A DNA stretch of 59,908 nt from Bacteroidota bacterium (GTDB lineage Bacteria > Bacteroidota > Ignavibacteria > Ignavibacteriales > Melioribacteraceae), in assembly GCA_023381535.1 (NCBI GenBank), contig JAMCSN010000338.1, positions 1-59,908 of the forward strand. The letters run 5' to 3'. The notes below the pieces were generated by a model. It searched no databases. It saw nothing but the letters and a program-made list of their open reading frames with translations, and was not told the origin of the DNA. Below, in pieces: positions 25,548 to 36,300 of the stretch (within the stretch, counting starts at the first letter, position 1; each line of letters begins with the position of its first letter). Both the position numbers and the translations under genes were made by a program.

Positions 25548-26306
25548 TTAAACGGTATTCTGCCTTAGTTTAGTTGCGTATCTTTTACTGATTTCAAACG
25601 ATTCCGGAACATTTTTAAGATGTACCAAAAAACTTGAGTTATACCATTTTTCCATCTTGACCAAATAATCGATATTAATAATTGTAGAACGGTGAATGCG
25701 TAAAAAATTTTTGCATGGCAGAAGTTCTTCCCATTTAGAAATTGACTTTCTTAGCAGGTATGATTTTCCATCAAGCAAATTGATAGAAGAGTACTGTCTT
25801 TCTGCAACTATGAATAATATTTCATTTATTTTTATAAGATGCGGACTGCCGTTAGCATGTATAAATATTTTATCATCAATTGTGTATTTCTTCGGAGAAG
25901 GACTTTCCTCTGCTTTGGTGAATACACCTTTTAATGTTTCTATTCTATTCAAACGCGACGAGATTGATTTCAGAAGTTCTTCCGATTTGAATGGTTTGAA
26001 CAAGTAATCGTCGGCTCCCAACTCCATTCCAAGCCGAATATCATTTCTTTCTACTTTTGCGGTCAAAAAAATGAAAGGAATTGATTTTGCGCTATCATTT
26101 TTAGACAACTCTTTGAGAACCGAATAGCCGTCCATACCGGGCATCATTATATCACAGATTATCAAATTCGGAAGCTCGCTTTGGGCTATCGTAATTCCGT
26201 CTCTGCCGTTCTTAGCAGTATAAACTATGAAGCCCTCTTCGCTATGTAATGCGCTGATAATTTCCCGAATATCTTTTTCGTCTTCGATAACTAATATTTT
26301 TTTCAT
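25548..26306 (-). CDS. LytTR-family response regulator
   Basis: The 252-residue protein has a receiver domain (1-120; D52 in IICDIMMPGMDG, T and K conserved) and a C-terminal LytTR DNA-binding domain (about 150-250), with LRIHRSTIINIDYLVKME and the typical RQYSSINLLDGKSYLLRKS. It would bind pairs of direct repeats at target promoters. Its start overlaps the stop of the 999-residue sensor kinase by four bases (ATGA), making that kinase its most likely partner. The next gene downstream (REC-kinase) begins 124 bases on. Confidence 0.95.
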   Translation of the reverse strand: MKKILVIEDEKDIREIISALHSEEGFIVYTAKNGRDGITIAQSELPNLIICDIMMPGMDGYSVLKELSKNDSAKSIPFIFLTAKVERNDIRLGMELGADDYLFKPFKSEELLKSISSRLNRIETLKGVFTKAEESPSPKKYTIDDKIFIHANGSPHLIKINEILFIVAERQYSSINLLDGKSYLLRKSISKWEELLPCKNFLRIHRSTIINIDYLVKMEKWYNSSFLVHLKNVPESFEISKRYATKLRQNTV

Positions 26307-29302
26307 CTTTGCCTATTAGGAATTTCAGCGGTGAATGTGCTTCCTTTTCCAAGCTCCGATTGAACGGTTATTTTACCCTTATGCAAATCAACGGCTTGCT
26401 TTACAATTGACAGCCCCAATCCGGTGCCGGGTATTTCTGCGGTGTTTGTACCCCGATGAAACGGCACGAACAAATGACTCATATCATCAGCAGGAATTCC
26501 GATTCCTTCATCTGCAACCGATATCCGGATCCAATCCTTAATGGACGCGATGGACAACTCAACTTTACAGCCTTCCGGTGAATACTTAAATGCGTTTGAA
26601 AGCAAATTTGTTAGGATAAATTTTATCAGTTTAGGATCCAAACTGTATTTTATTTTTTTCATCGAGTAATTGAATACAAAATTGTTTCTCTCGTTTCCAT
26701 TGGATTTTGTTTCTTCAATTACTTCTGTACATAATTTATACAAATCAACCATATCGGGATTGAATAATATCTTACCGCTTTCGGTACGGCTAATTGTTAA
26801 TACATCATCCAAGAGTTTTGTTAAATAATCCACCGATTTTTTTATCTTGTCAAAATACTCATTTTGTTTTTCTTCTCCCCATTTTTTACCGTAACGCTGT
26901 ATCAATTCTGCCGAAGAAAGAACAGATGTAAGCGGCGTTCTAAACTCGTGCGAGGTGGTAGAAATGAATCTTGTTTTTAATTCGTTAAGTTCCTTTTCTT
27001 TATCAAGCGATTGCCTCAGCATCATTTCAAGTTCTTTCTCTTTTTGAAGCTGCGCCCTTAAATCTGCATTAAGATGGTCCAGTTCTTCGGTTCTTGTTTC
27101 CACCAATTCTTCAAGATGTTCACGGTATTTGTGAATAGTTTGTTCTGCATTCTTGCGTTCGGTGATATCATGCGCTACACCTTGAAGTCCAACAACCGCA
27201 TCATTTTTTACAATAGGATATTCAAAAACTTCAAGAAGAATTTTATTGCCGTTTGCGTGATTGATTTCTACGAGAATTGATTCTTTCAAAAATTCTCCGC
27301 GAAGGTGCGCCCGGGTTTTGTCTTTTGCCAGCTCATTAATTTCCGAATCGGTAGCATACCAATGCTTTTGACCGATCCACCGGTCAACGGTGTATCCGGT
27401 AATTGTTTCGACAGAAGGCGAGATATAAGTAATGTTTGCATCGGAATCCTGAGTGTAGAAGAAAAAATAGGGAGTACCTTCAATAATCATCCTCATTTTT
27501 TCTTCACTTTCGATCAGCGCAGTTTCAGCTTTTTTTCTATCAGTAATATCTTGAATGACCCCAAATAAAATTCTGTTCCTACTGTCATAATTAGCAACAG
27601 AGTGAATATCTTTAATCTCACCGATGTCAACAGTTCTAATTTTGAATTCTATATTGTAAGGCTCATTTTTTTCAATCAAATTTTTGAGAGCGAGGTCCAA
27701 TAGCTGCCTATATTCCGGTAGCACAACTTTTTTAACAACTTCAAATTCCATCTCATGCCAATCAACTCCATAGATTTTAGCCGCCCCTTCGGAAGCGATT
27801 ATAACTTGAGAATCCAAATGCAATTCCCAATTGCCTGACTTAGAAGTTAGTTCTGCCCGCTTTAATCTGGCTTCGCTTTGACGAATAAGTTTTTCGAATT
27901 TATACTCAACGGTTTTATCGCGGAAGACTAAAACCACACCTTCAATCTTTCCCAGCTCATCTCTGATAGGTGCACCGCTATCTGCTATTGGTATTTCTTT
28001 TCCGTCTCTTGAAATTAAAAGCGTATGATTTGCCAGTCCTACCACAACTCCTTCTTTCAAAACTTTATGGACAGGATTTTCAACTATGTTTCTTGTTTCT
28101 TCATTAATAATATTGAATATTTTTTCAATCGGTTTTCCGATTACCGCCGTTTCACTCCAGCCGGTCAATTCTTCGGACATGTGATTCATTTGTTTAATAT
28201 TTCCATTCGTATCGGTGGTAATTACACCGTCTCCAATACTATAAAGTATTGTTCTAAACTCCTGATAGTACTCGCGCAGTTCTTTTTCCTTGACAAATAA
28301 TTCTCTATAGATATTTCTTTGGCGGTAATGATAGTACCAGATAAACCCTACACTAAGAACCAAGATTAAAAGAATTGTAAATGAGATAATTACTTTTTCT
28401 CTAAAATAAAGACCGGCGTAAATTTCGTTGTCGTCTTCTTGAGCGATCATCACCCATGGAGTACCGGGTACCGGACTAATGTAAGCCAATACTTTAGTGC
28501 CGTGATAACTTATGCCTTCCAAAATTCCCTTGTAACCAAGCACAGCTTGTACTGCGGGGATTTCTTTTCTTGTTAAAGGTATGCTTAATTTCAAGGCAGT
28601 GTTCTTCTGATGAGTGAGTTCATTTAAATAGAGCGCCCCGTTTTTTTCTTTTCTTAGAATTAAGGTCTCGGCGGTTTTACTTGGTGTCGGCCATGTCTTA
28701 ATAAGCGGGTATAAGTAATCATTTGGATCAACGCGAAAAATTATAATTGCAATTACTTTATTGTTGTTACCCAAAATCGGGGCAATGTAATCGAGATGAA
28801 TTTTATTGTGCAATTGGCATAAATACAAATCAGTGTTAATTATTTTTCTAGATTCTACCGCTTCTTGAACAAATTCCTTTGTTGCAGCATCCATTTGCTT
28901 CTGTTTGGGCTCCAAAGAAAGCAATAAATTTCCTTTAGCATCGGTAATCATAATATTTCTATAAGTACTATCGGCATTAATCAAAGCTATTCTTCTCATT
29001 ATTTCCGATCTGACGAAAATATTTGATTTAGAATCAAGCCACTTTTCCAAACCGTTAATAAAGAAAGGTTCTTGTGAAAAAACTTTTGCGTCGGATAATC
29101 TTTCTTTATTCCAATTGACAATTTGAGATATCTTAAGACTGGCAATTGCTTTTAGCTGGTTATTCGCCTCATCGTGTATAGTATTTTCTTCGTAAGAGAA
29201 ATAAAAATAAGAGCCGGAAATAATAAGAAGACTTATCAAACCGGTAAGAGCAAGCACGTTTCTTTTCTTTGTTAAGAACATATTATCTTTTTTCCCCATC
29301 AT
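26303..29302 (-). CDS. Cache-like/PAS sensor histidine kinase
   Basis: The 999-residue kinase has a membrane helix (about 16-34), a periplasmic Cache-like sensor (about 35-300, containing LLLSLEPKQ and VSPVPGTPWVMIAQE-style strands), a second helix (about 304-326), and three PAS domains (about 345-460, 477-590 and 600-715). A coiled coil, HisKA (H near 784 in STTSHEFRTPL) and HATPase (about 890-995, with NLLSNAFKYS and GTGLGLSIVK) follow. All catalytic motifs are intact. It overlaps the LytTR regulator gene by four bases and begins eight bases after the preceding kinase gene, so it is part of one long transcript. Confidence 0.93.
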   Translation of the reverse strand: MMGKKDNMFLTKKRNVLALTGLISLLIISGSYFYFSYEENTIHDEANNQLKAIASLKISQIVNWNKERLSDAKVFSQEPFFINGLEKWLDSKSNIFVRSEIMRRIALINADSTYRNIMITDAKGNLLLSLEPKQKQMDAATKEFVQEAVESRKIINTDLYLCQLHNKIHLDYIAPILGNNNKVIAIIIFRVDPNDYLYPLIKTWPTPSKTAETLILRKEKNGALYLNELTHQKNTALKLSIPLTRKEIPAVQAVLGYKGILEGISYHGTKVLAYISPVPGTPWVMIAQEDDNEIYAGLYFREKVIISFTILLILVLSVGFIWYYHYRQRNIYRELFVKEKELREYYQEFRTILYSIGDGVITTDTNGNIKQMNHMSEELTGWSETAVIGKPIEKIFNIINEETRNIVENPVHKVLKEGVVVGLANHTLLISRDGKEIPIADSGAPIRDELGKIEGVVLVFRDKTVEYKFEKLIRQSEARLKRAELTSKSGNWELHLDSQVIIASEGAAKIYGVDWHEMEFEVVKKVVLPEYRQLLDLALKNLIEKNEPYNIEFKIRTVDIGEIKDIHSVANYDSRNRILFGVIQDITDRKKAETALIESEEKMRMIIEGTPYFFFYTQDSDANITYISPSVETITGYTVDRWIGQKHWYATDSEINELAKDKTRAHLRGEFLKESILVEINHANGNKILLEVFEYPIVKNDAVVGLQGVAHDITERKNAEQTIHKYREHLEELVETRTEELDHLNADLRAQLQKEKELEMMLRQSLDKEKELNELKTRFISTTSHEFRTPLTSVLSSAELIQRYGKKWGEEKQNEYFDKIKKSVDYLTKLLDDVLTISRTESGKILFNPDMVDLYKLCTEVIEETKSNGNERNNFVFNYSMKKIKYSLDPKLIKFILTNLLSNAFKYSPEGCKVELSIASIKDWIRISVADEGIGIPADDMSHLFVPFHRGTNTAEIPGTGLGLSIVKQAVDLHKGKITVQSELGKGSTFTAEIPNRQR

Positions 29303-29310
29303 AATTAGTA

Positions 29311-31083
29311 TTAATGTTCCGGCAGATTAAATGAAATAGTCGTTCCTTTGCCAACTTCACTTTCCACTGATATTGTGCCGCCGTGTTTTTCCACAAACTC
29401 TTTACAAATGATTAGCCCCAGTCCGGTTCCATTTTCTCCCTTTGTTCCTTTTGTTGTTACCTGCGTATCTATCTTAAACAATTTGTCTGCAATTTCTTTT
29501 TTCATACCTACGCCGTTGTCTGCAATCTCTACTTTTACAAAGTCTCCGTCGGTGGCAGCTTTAACTATTATAACACCTTCTCCATTTGTAAACTTAATAG
29601 AGTTTGAAACGAGGTTCCGGATGACTGTTTCAATCATATCGGCATCGGCGTAAGCTTTTATGTCCGTACTAATTTCAGATTCCAGTTTAATCTGTTTATT
29701 ATTTGCGGCAATTTTCTGAGAACTAAAAACGGAATCAACAATCTTCCGCAAAGATATTTCTTGGGGATCAAATTCCACCCGGTTGAGCTGAACACGCGAC
29801 CATGTTAAAAGGTTATCGATGAGTGTTAAAAGGTCTTTAAGTGAAGAATAAATTCCTTGTATGTAGAATTTCTTATCATCCTCAGAAAGCTCAGCGTAAT
29901 CATCAATCAATATTTCTGCAAACCCTAACATACCGCTGAACGGGCTGCGAAGATCGTGTGCAATTATTGAAAAAAATTTATCTTTTTGTTTGTTGAGTAA
30001 TTCCATTTCTTTCTGTGCTGCCATCAGTTTTTCATGGAATTCAATTCTTTGTGTGATATCGTCCATCACCCCTACAATTCCGATCACGTCATTCTTGTCG
30101 TCATACAAAGGGGCTTTGTTAATATTTAACCATACCGATCTTCCATCGGGAAGAGCAATTTTCCGTTCAATATTTTTTAAGGCGATCTTATTATGAATTA
30201 CCGCCTCGTCTTCTTCATCGGCAAGCCACTTCTCATTCTTAGAGATTATCCGCTTGTTATTGTTAAGAAGAATATTTTCTTTATCAACTTTGAAAAATTC
30301 CAGAAATGATTGATTCACAAGTGTAAATTTCTTTTCCAAGTTCTTTACAAAAATAAATGCTGGAGCCGTGTTGAGAATACTATCGAGTTCTTTTCTTTTT
30401 TCCCCGATTTCTGCGGTTAACTTTCTGCGTTTTTTTACATCCAAAATAATTATAAGAAATAGAGCTGTTAAGAGTACAATATAAACTAATATCAAAGCCA
30501 AAAAATAATTTAGATTCCTCTCAAGTTTGGAATGAAATGCTTGTATCTGTTCTAATGTAACCTGTTCTTCTTCATCGTCCAAAAGCTGCCAGTAGTTATC
30601 GAGTTTCTTATAAATATTATCTTCAATACGAATGATCTCAAGATCCAAAAGCTTGGTGTGCTTCAAAGAAAAGGAAAGATGGTTTAACCTGTAAAGTTCT
30701 TCGCGAATTGTTTTTTCCAAAGGTAAGAAGTATTTAACAAATCTCGGGTGATTGTTTATTAGTCTTTCTAATCGTTTTAGATTTTTCCGAAGTGAATCGA
30801 GATCGGCAAAATACTTTGTGGAATCCAGTCTGTTACCGGTAAGCACAAAACTTTTGCTCACTATCTCAAGCTTCTGTATTGAAGAAAGCAAATCCTGAGT
30901 AGCAATTCTTAACTCTGAATTTAACACAATAACATTGGAGCTTTGGCGGAGTTCTTGCTTGGAAAAATAGAGTATTGCGCTAATTGAAAGAACTATAATA
31001 AGCGAAAATATCCATCCCGCAATAACTTTTTTCTCGATGGAAATATCACGCCACTTCTTAATTAAAGATGCTGTGTTCTTCAT
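29311..31083 (-). CDS. CHASE3-like PAS histidine kinase
   Basis: The ATG at 31083 is chosen because a GGACGGTGA ribosome site lies just upstream and it begins five bases after the previous gene's stop; a start at 31116 would overlap that gene. The 590-residue protein has two membrane helices (about 22-42 and 190-212) enclosing a helical periplasmic domain of CHASE3 type, a PAS domain (about 225-345), HisKA with the histidine in IIAHDLRSPFSGM (about 373) and HATPase (about 480-590, GTGLGLIICKEF). It has no receiver, so it may signal through the neighbouring regulators. Confidence 0.9.
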   Translation of the reverse strand: MKNTASLIKKWRDISIEKKVIAGWIFSLIIVLSISAILYFSKQELRQSSNVIVLNSELRIATQDLLSSIQKLEIVSKSFVLTGNRLDSTKYFADLDSLRKNLKRLERLINNHPRFVKYFLPLEKTIREELYRLNHLSFSLKHTKLLDLEIIRIEDNIYKKLDNYWQLLDDEEEQVTLEQIQAFHSKLERNLNYFLALILVYIVLLTALFLIIILDVKKRRKLTAEIGEKRKELDSILNTAPAFIFVKNLEKKFTLVNQSFLEFFKVDKENILLNNNKRIISKNEKWLADEEDEAVIHNKIALKNIERKIALPDGRSVWLNINKAPLYDDKNDVIGIVGVMDDITQRIEFHEKLMAAQKEMELLNKQKDKFFSIIAHDLRSPFSGMLGFAEILIDDYAELSEDDKKFYIQGIYSSLKDLLTLIDNLLTWSRVQLNRVEFDPQEISLRKIVDSVFSSQKIAANNKQIKLESEISTDIKAYADADMIETVIRNLVSNSIKFTNGEGVIIVKAATDGDFVKVEIADNGVGMKKEIADKLFKIDTQVTTKGTKGENGTGLGLIICKEFVEKHGGTISVESEVGKGTTISFNLPEH

Positions 31084-31087
31084 CGTT

Positions 31088-33316
31088 TCACCGTCCAACA
31101 TTTTTAAGTAAGTCAATTAATTCAGCGGGGACAAATGGTTTGGAAATATAGTGCGAAAACCCTTTTGACAAGAACTCATCTTTGTCTTCGCCTTTTGCGT
31201 ATGCCGTAACAGCCACTACCGGCACTTTCTTGTAGTGCGGTATTTCCCTAATGACTTGTGTTAATTCGATGCCGTCCATTCCGTGGCGCAGATTAACATC
31301 CATGAGAATTATATCGTATTTGTTTTGATTGACCTTGCTTAAAGCTGTTTCGGCATTTTCAGCTAAATCGATTTGATAAAATTTTGATAGAGTTCTTCTC
31401 ACTACATCGAGAGCGTACTTATCGTCTTCAACATATAGTATTTTACAGCTTGTTGGTTTTTCACTCAAGACTTCGCTTGTTTGCGGTAAGCCCGGCAAAA
31501 CTTCCGTTTGAACCGACGACGGCAAGAAAGGTAATTCCAAAATGAAACTAGATCCTTTTCCTTCAGTGCTTTCGAGAGATATTTTACCATTCAGCAATTC
31601 CGCATATTTCTTAGCAATTGATAGACCGAGACCTGTCCCTTCAAAACTTCTGTTTAATCCTTCGCTTACCTGTCTGAATTCTTCCCAAATTATATCATGT
31701 TTATCAGCCGGAATTCCAATTCCCGTATCTTTCACTTTGATAGCAAGGTACGTATTGTTTCCCCTAACATTTTTATCCAAACTAATTTCGACACCGCCGC
31801 GGTGGGTAAACTTTAGAGCATTGCTCACTAAGTTATTTAGTATTTCCCTAAACAATTGTTCATCGGTTCGGATTAAACAAGGCGAGACGCTGAGTTCTTT
31901 CTTAAAGAATAAATTCTTCTGTTCCGCTAATTTGATAAAAGTTTTATGTACGTCGTTAATTATCATGCAAACGTCAACATCGGTCAGTTTAAGTTCAACT
32001 TTACTTGATTCAACTTTTGATAATTCTAAAATTTTGTCGAGTGTATCTTTCAGTCTTTTCGATGAATCTAAAATTCCAAGAGCCATTTCTTTATCATCCG
32101 CGTCGGTAACGGATTGCGCTAAGAATTCGGCATAACCCATAATTCCAATAAATGGGGTTCGGAGTTCATGGCTCATATTGGCAAAGAAATTTGATTTAAG
32201 CCGGTTCATTTCTTCGGCTTTTTCCTTTGCGCGAATTAAATCTGTCTCCATTTTCTTTCGTTCGGTAATATCGTCAACCAAAGACGCCACTGCAATTATC
32301 TTTCCATCCTCATCAATAAGCGGTGTATTATACCACTCACAAATAATAACGCTGCCGTCCTTAGTGATGTTGTTATTCGTGCTGCGAAGTCCGCCACTTT
32401 GATCGAGCAAAGCTTGCCAAACTTTCTTTACATGCGGCTTTGCTTCTTCCGGCAGAATTAATTCCGCCGCGTGTTTTCCTATTGCCTCATCGCGCTTGTA
32501 GCCAAAGATGCGCTCCGCGCTTGGATTCCAATCCGTCACTCTGAAGTCGAGGTCCCATCTAATAACACCCAATGGAGTTTCTTTGACATGCAATGCCATT
32601 TCCTTTTGACTTAGTTTCAAATCGCTTTCTGCCTTTATTCTTTTCTTAAGATCCTTGTGCAGTAATACAATTGTTGTTGCCGAAATTAGAAAGCCTAAAA
32701 TCAAGCTTCCGATAAGTTCATAAAGAGTCTGGCGCCGCATCTCCGAACGTTCTACTGAATACCTGCTCAATCTCTCTCTTTCATAATAACGTATTTGATT
32801 TAGAACAAGTCGAATCTTATCCATAATTACTTTGCCGCGATTAGAAACAACCAATTGTTTAGCAGCATTAAATCCTCTGCTTTTGTTTACATCAAGAGTT
32901 TCTTTAAGCTCGCTAAGTTTGGCGTTAACCAGCAATGACAGTGTATCGAGTTCGAGTTGTTGTTCGGGATTCAGAATCATTTTGTTTAGTTGCACTATCA
33001 CAAAATTTATACTGTCAATTGCTTCTTGATATGGCTGTAAGTACGGAGACTTACCTGTTAGAAGATAACCCCTCTGACCGGTTTCCGCATCTGAAAGCAA
33101 CGAATGGAGATAGTCTAGATTATGCAGTTTGTGAATTGTTTCATCCACATCATGAGCAGAATCAATTAATCGGTTGAAACTTCGGTATGTAATTGTACCC
33201 GCCAGAATGAAAATAGCAATTGTTAAAAGAAATCCAAGTTTAACGATTCGTTCGATTGGCAGTTTTGATTTTTTCAAATTAGTCCTGCTTTTATTGAAAG
33301 ATTTATTTGTGTGCAT
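31088..33316 (-). CDS. CHASE3-PAS hybrid histidine kinase with C-terminal receiver
   Basis: The 742-residue hybrid kinase has membrane helices at about 28-50 and 195-217 enclosing a clear CHASE3 domain (DAETGQRGYLLTGKSPYL is the family signature). It continues with PAS (about 235-350), HisKA (H in FFANMSHELRTPF, about 380), HATPase (about 485-600) and a C-terminal receiver (about 620-742; aspartate in IILMDVNLRHGMDG). It lies 32 bases after the 1324-residue kinase. A hybrid of this type needs a histidine phosphotransfer protein; none is seen in the window. Confidence 0.93.
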   Translation of the reverse strand: MHTNKSFNKSRTNLKKSKLPIERIVKLGFLLTIAIFILAGTITYRSFNRLIDSAHDVDETIHKLHNLDYLHSLLSDAETGQRGYLLTGKSPYLQPYQEAIDSINFVIVQLNKMILNPEQQLELDTLSLLVNAKLSELKETLDVNKSRGFNAAKQLVVSNRGKVIMDKIRLVLNQIRYYERERLSRYSVERSEMRRQTLYELIGSLILGFLISATTIVLLHKDLKKRIKAESDLKLSQKEMALHVKETPLGVIRWDLDFRVTDWNPSAERIFGYKRDEAIGKHAAELILPEEAKPHVKKVWQALLDQSGGLRSTNNNITKDGSVIICEWYNTPLIDEDGKIIAVASLVDDITERKKMETDLIRAKEKAEEMNRLKSNFFANMSHELRTPFIGIMGYAEFLAQSVTDADDKEMALGILDSSKRLKDTLDKILELSKVESSKVELKLTDVDVCMIINDVHKTFIKLAEQKNLFFKKELSVSPCLIRTDEQLFREILNNLVSNALKFTHRGGVEISLDKNVRGNNTYLAIKVKDTGIGIPADKHDIIWEEFRQVSEGLNRSFEGTGLGLSIAKKYAELLNGKISLESTEGKGSSFILELPFLPSSVQTEVLPGLPQTSEVLSEKPTSCKILYVEDDKYALDVVRRTLSKFYQIDLAENAETALSKVNQNKYDIILMDVNLRHGMDGIELTQVIREIPHYKKVPVVAVTAYAKGEDKDEFLSKGFSHYISKPFVPAELIDLLKNVGR

Positions 33317-33348
33317 AGCACAAAAGATATCTACATGTAGATTCTAAA

Positions 33349-36300
33349 TTAGAATTTAACTGTGAATACAGAACCTTTCCCTTTTACGCTTTCTACCGTA
33401 ATTGTTGCGTTGTTAAGATCACAATATTTTTTTACGAGCGCCAATCCCAAACCGTTGCCTTCAAAACTTCTGGAATATCCATGCTCTTCTTGTGTAAAGG
33501 GATTATACATGTGAGCCATAAATTCTTCCGACATTCCAATGCCTGTATCGGCAATACTTACAAATACTTTTCCTTCGGCAACTTTATCCACTGTTAAATC
33601 AACTTTGCCTTCTTTGGTGTACTTAATCGCATTATCTATAAGCTGAAAAAATATTTGTCTAACGGAATATTCATCGGCATAAATGTTAGCATCCGTTGTC
33701 TTACAATGTAAATTGAATTCAAGATTTTTTTCTTTAGCAGCGAATATGAATTCATTGTATATATTGATAAGAAATTTGCCGGAAAGATTCAGTTCCACCG
33801 GCGTAAAATGGTAACTATCGGTTTGTATTTCCGCCATGTTAAGAATGAGATCGACTGTTCGAATAATTCTTTTACCGGCGCGATCTAAAGAATTAAACAT
33901 TGTGAATAATTCAGGTTCGATCTTGTCTTCCAATTCATCTTTCAGATAACTAGTTGAACTGACAATGACATTAATTGGTGTTCTTATTTCATGCGACATT
34001 TGGGCAAGAAATTCAGACTTTATCCGCTCGGAATTTTCGGCGGCATCTTTGGCTTTTATCAGTTCCTGTTCATACAACTTTATGTTGGTAATATCTGTAA
34101 TTGTTCCAACGTAACCTTCAATTTGACCTTCGGAATTAAATTCGGGAATTGCTTGACCCATCACCCAGGCAGTAGTTCCGTCAGGACGAATGAATCTATA
34201 CTCTGTAACCGACGATTGTCTTTTGTCAGTAGCAGATTTCCAACCTTTAGCTAACCATATCTTGTCTTCCGGATGAACCGCTCTAAGCCAGCCGTCTCCT
34301 AATGCTTCATCCGCTTTCATTCCAGATAATTGGCACCACTTTGGGTTCACGTAGGTTGTATAACCGTCTGCTCTGGTCCGGAATATGCCTACAGGAGAAT
34401 TTTGCGCGAGCGTTTGAAACAACAGTTCACTTTCACGTAATGCTTCTTCGGCATGCTTGCGCTCGGTTATATCGAGAACTGCAGTTAGGGATGCCGGTTT
34501 TCCATCCAGCACAATTGACTCGGCAGACATAATTCCTATACCTATTTCCCCGGTCTTTTTGCGAAACATGAATTCGAAATCACGTAGAACACCATTTGCA
34601 ATAAAAAAGTCATTAGCGCGCTTGCTTTCGGTTGCATCTGCCCATAATTGCAAGTCTTTTCCACGGTGTCCAATTATATCCTCACGGCTAAATCCCGTTA
34701 ACTTTAGAAAAGCACTGTTTACATCCACGAATAGATTTTCATTATTCTGAATTGACATTGCTATAGGTGATGACTGGAACGCCTTGTTGAATTTTTCTTC
34801 CGATGACCTTAACGCTTCTTCCGCTTGCTTGCGCTCGGTTATATCTTGATTAACTATAATTGCACCTTTGATATTGCCGCCAGCATCGCGAATTGGAACT
34901 CCAGAATTTAAAATTGTTTTCCGTGTGCCGTCAAAGCACTCTATTCTTATTTCTTCATTAAGAGAAATCTCGCCTCTTGTTATAGCTTTAGCTGCAGCCC
35001 ACTCATCGGCTTCAATTCGTTTACCTGTATCAACCCACCAACCTTTATATTCTCCGTATCTTTCCATGCCAACCAATTTGGCTCCTGCCCATATTTTTTC
35101 TCCCTCTTTGTTACCAAACTTGATCCTTCCTTTTTCATCAATTACCCAAACACCAACCGGTAAAGTTTCCAATACAACCCGTAATAGTGCTTCTTGCTGC
35201 TTGAGAGCTTCTTCGGCATGCTTGCGCTCGGTTATGTCTTCCTTTACAGCCAAGAAAAATATTCTGTCATTTTTAATCGGTACAATTGTAGCTGATTCCC
35301 AATACAGTTCACCGTTCTTTTTCTTATTGTGAAATTCACCTCTCCATTCTTTGCCGGATTTAATAGTTTTCCAAAGTATTTCATACTCTTCTTTTGATTT
35401 CTCACCGGAGCTTAATATTCTTGAACTTTTGCCTTTTACTTCTTCAAAAGTATATCCGGTCAACTCAATAAATTTTCGATTTACATATTCAATCTTACCG
35501 TCTTCATCCGTAATTATGGTTATAGCCGGGCTATTTTCTACAGCGCGGGAAAGAAGTAAAATTTGTTCTTCGGCGCGTTTTCTTTCGGTAATGTCTGCTG
35601 CAACGCCAATTAGTGCGATAGGATTATTTTCAAAGTCTTTTACAACAGATGTGGAAAGGTAAACCGGAAATTCTGAACCGTCTTTTCTCTTGTTAATCAG
35701 TTCCCCTTTCCAATTGCCTTCATTTGTGAACTTCAAAACCTCTTGCTGTATTTCGGGCGTGACTAGCGAACGGGGCTGAACAATGGATATATGCTGCCCT
35801 ATCAACTCTTCCTTTTTAAACCCATAGGTTTTCGTGAAGGACTCGTTTACATACATAATTTTGTTCTTGTCATCTGTAATTGAAACACATTCGTTTATGC
35901 TCTCAAGAGAATGAGCCAGCATCCTTATTTCTTTTTCAGCTTGTTTCTGCGCGGTAATATCCACCATTGTTCCGAACAAAACTTCTTTCTTTAAGTCCTC
36001 GTCATACATCAGCGATACGCTATCATACACCCAAACATAAGAACCATCTTTTTTCTTCAACTTCATAACATAATCTTTCACTTCTTTTCGTTTTCTCAAT
36101 AGCTCAATAAGTCTTTCTCTATCCTTTGGATCAGCATATAAACTTTTAGCAGAAATCTTTTTGATGCTTTCTATTGAGTCATAACCTAACACTTTTAAGT
36201 ATTCATTATTGCATTCTATAATTTGCCCTTCGATTGTCGCTTTAAAAATTCCGGCGAGACTTCTTTCAAAAAGATTACGGTATTTCTCTTCGCTTTTATC

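Noticed and set aside
31542..32135. 197-codon plus-strand frame opposite the CHASE3 hybrid kinase
   Set aside because: Antisense to HisKA/HATPase sequence, serine-rich, with no recognisable domain.
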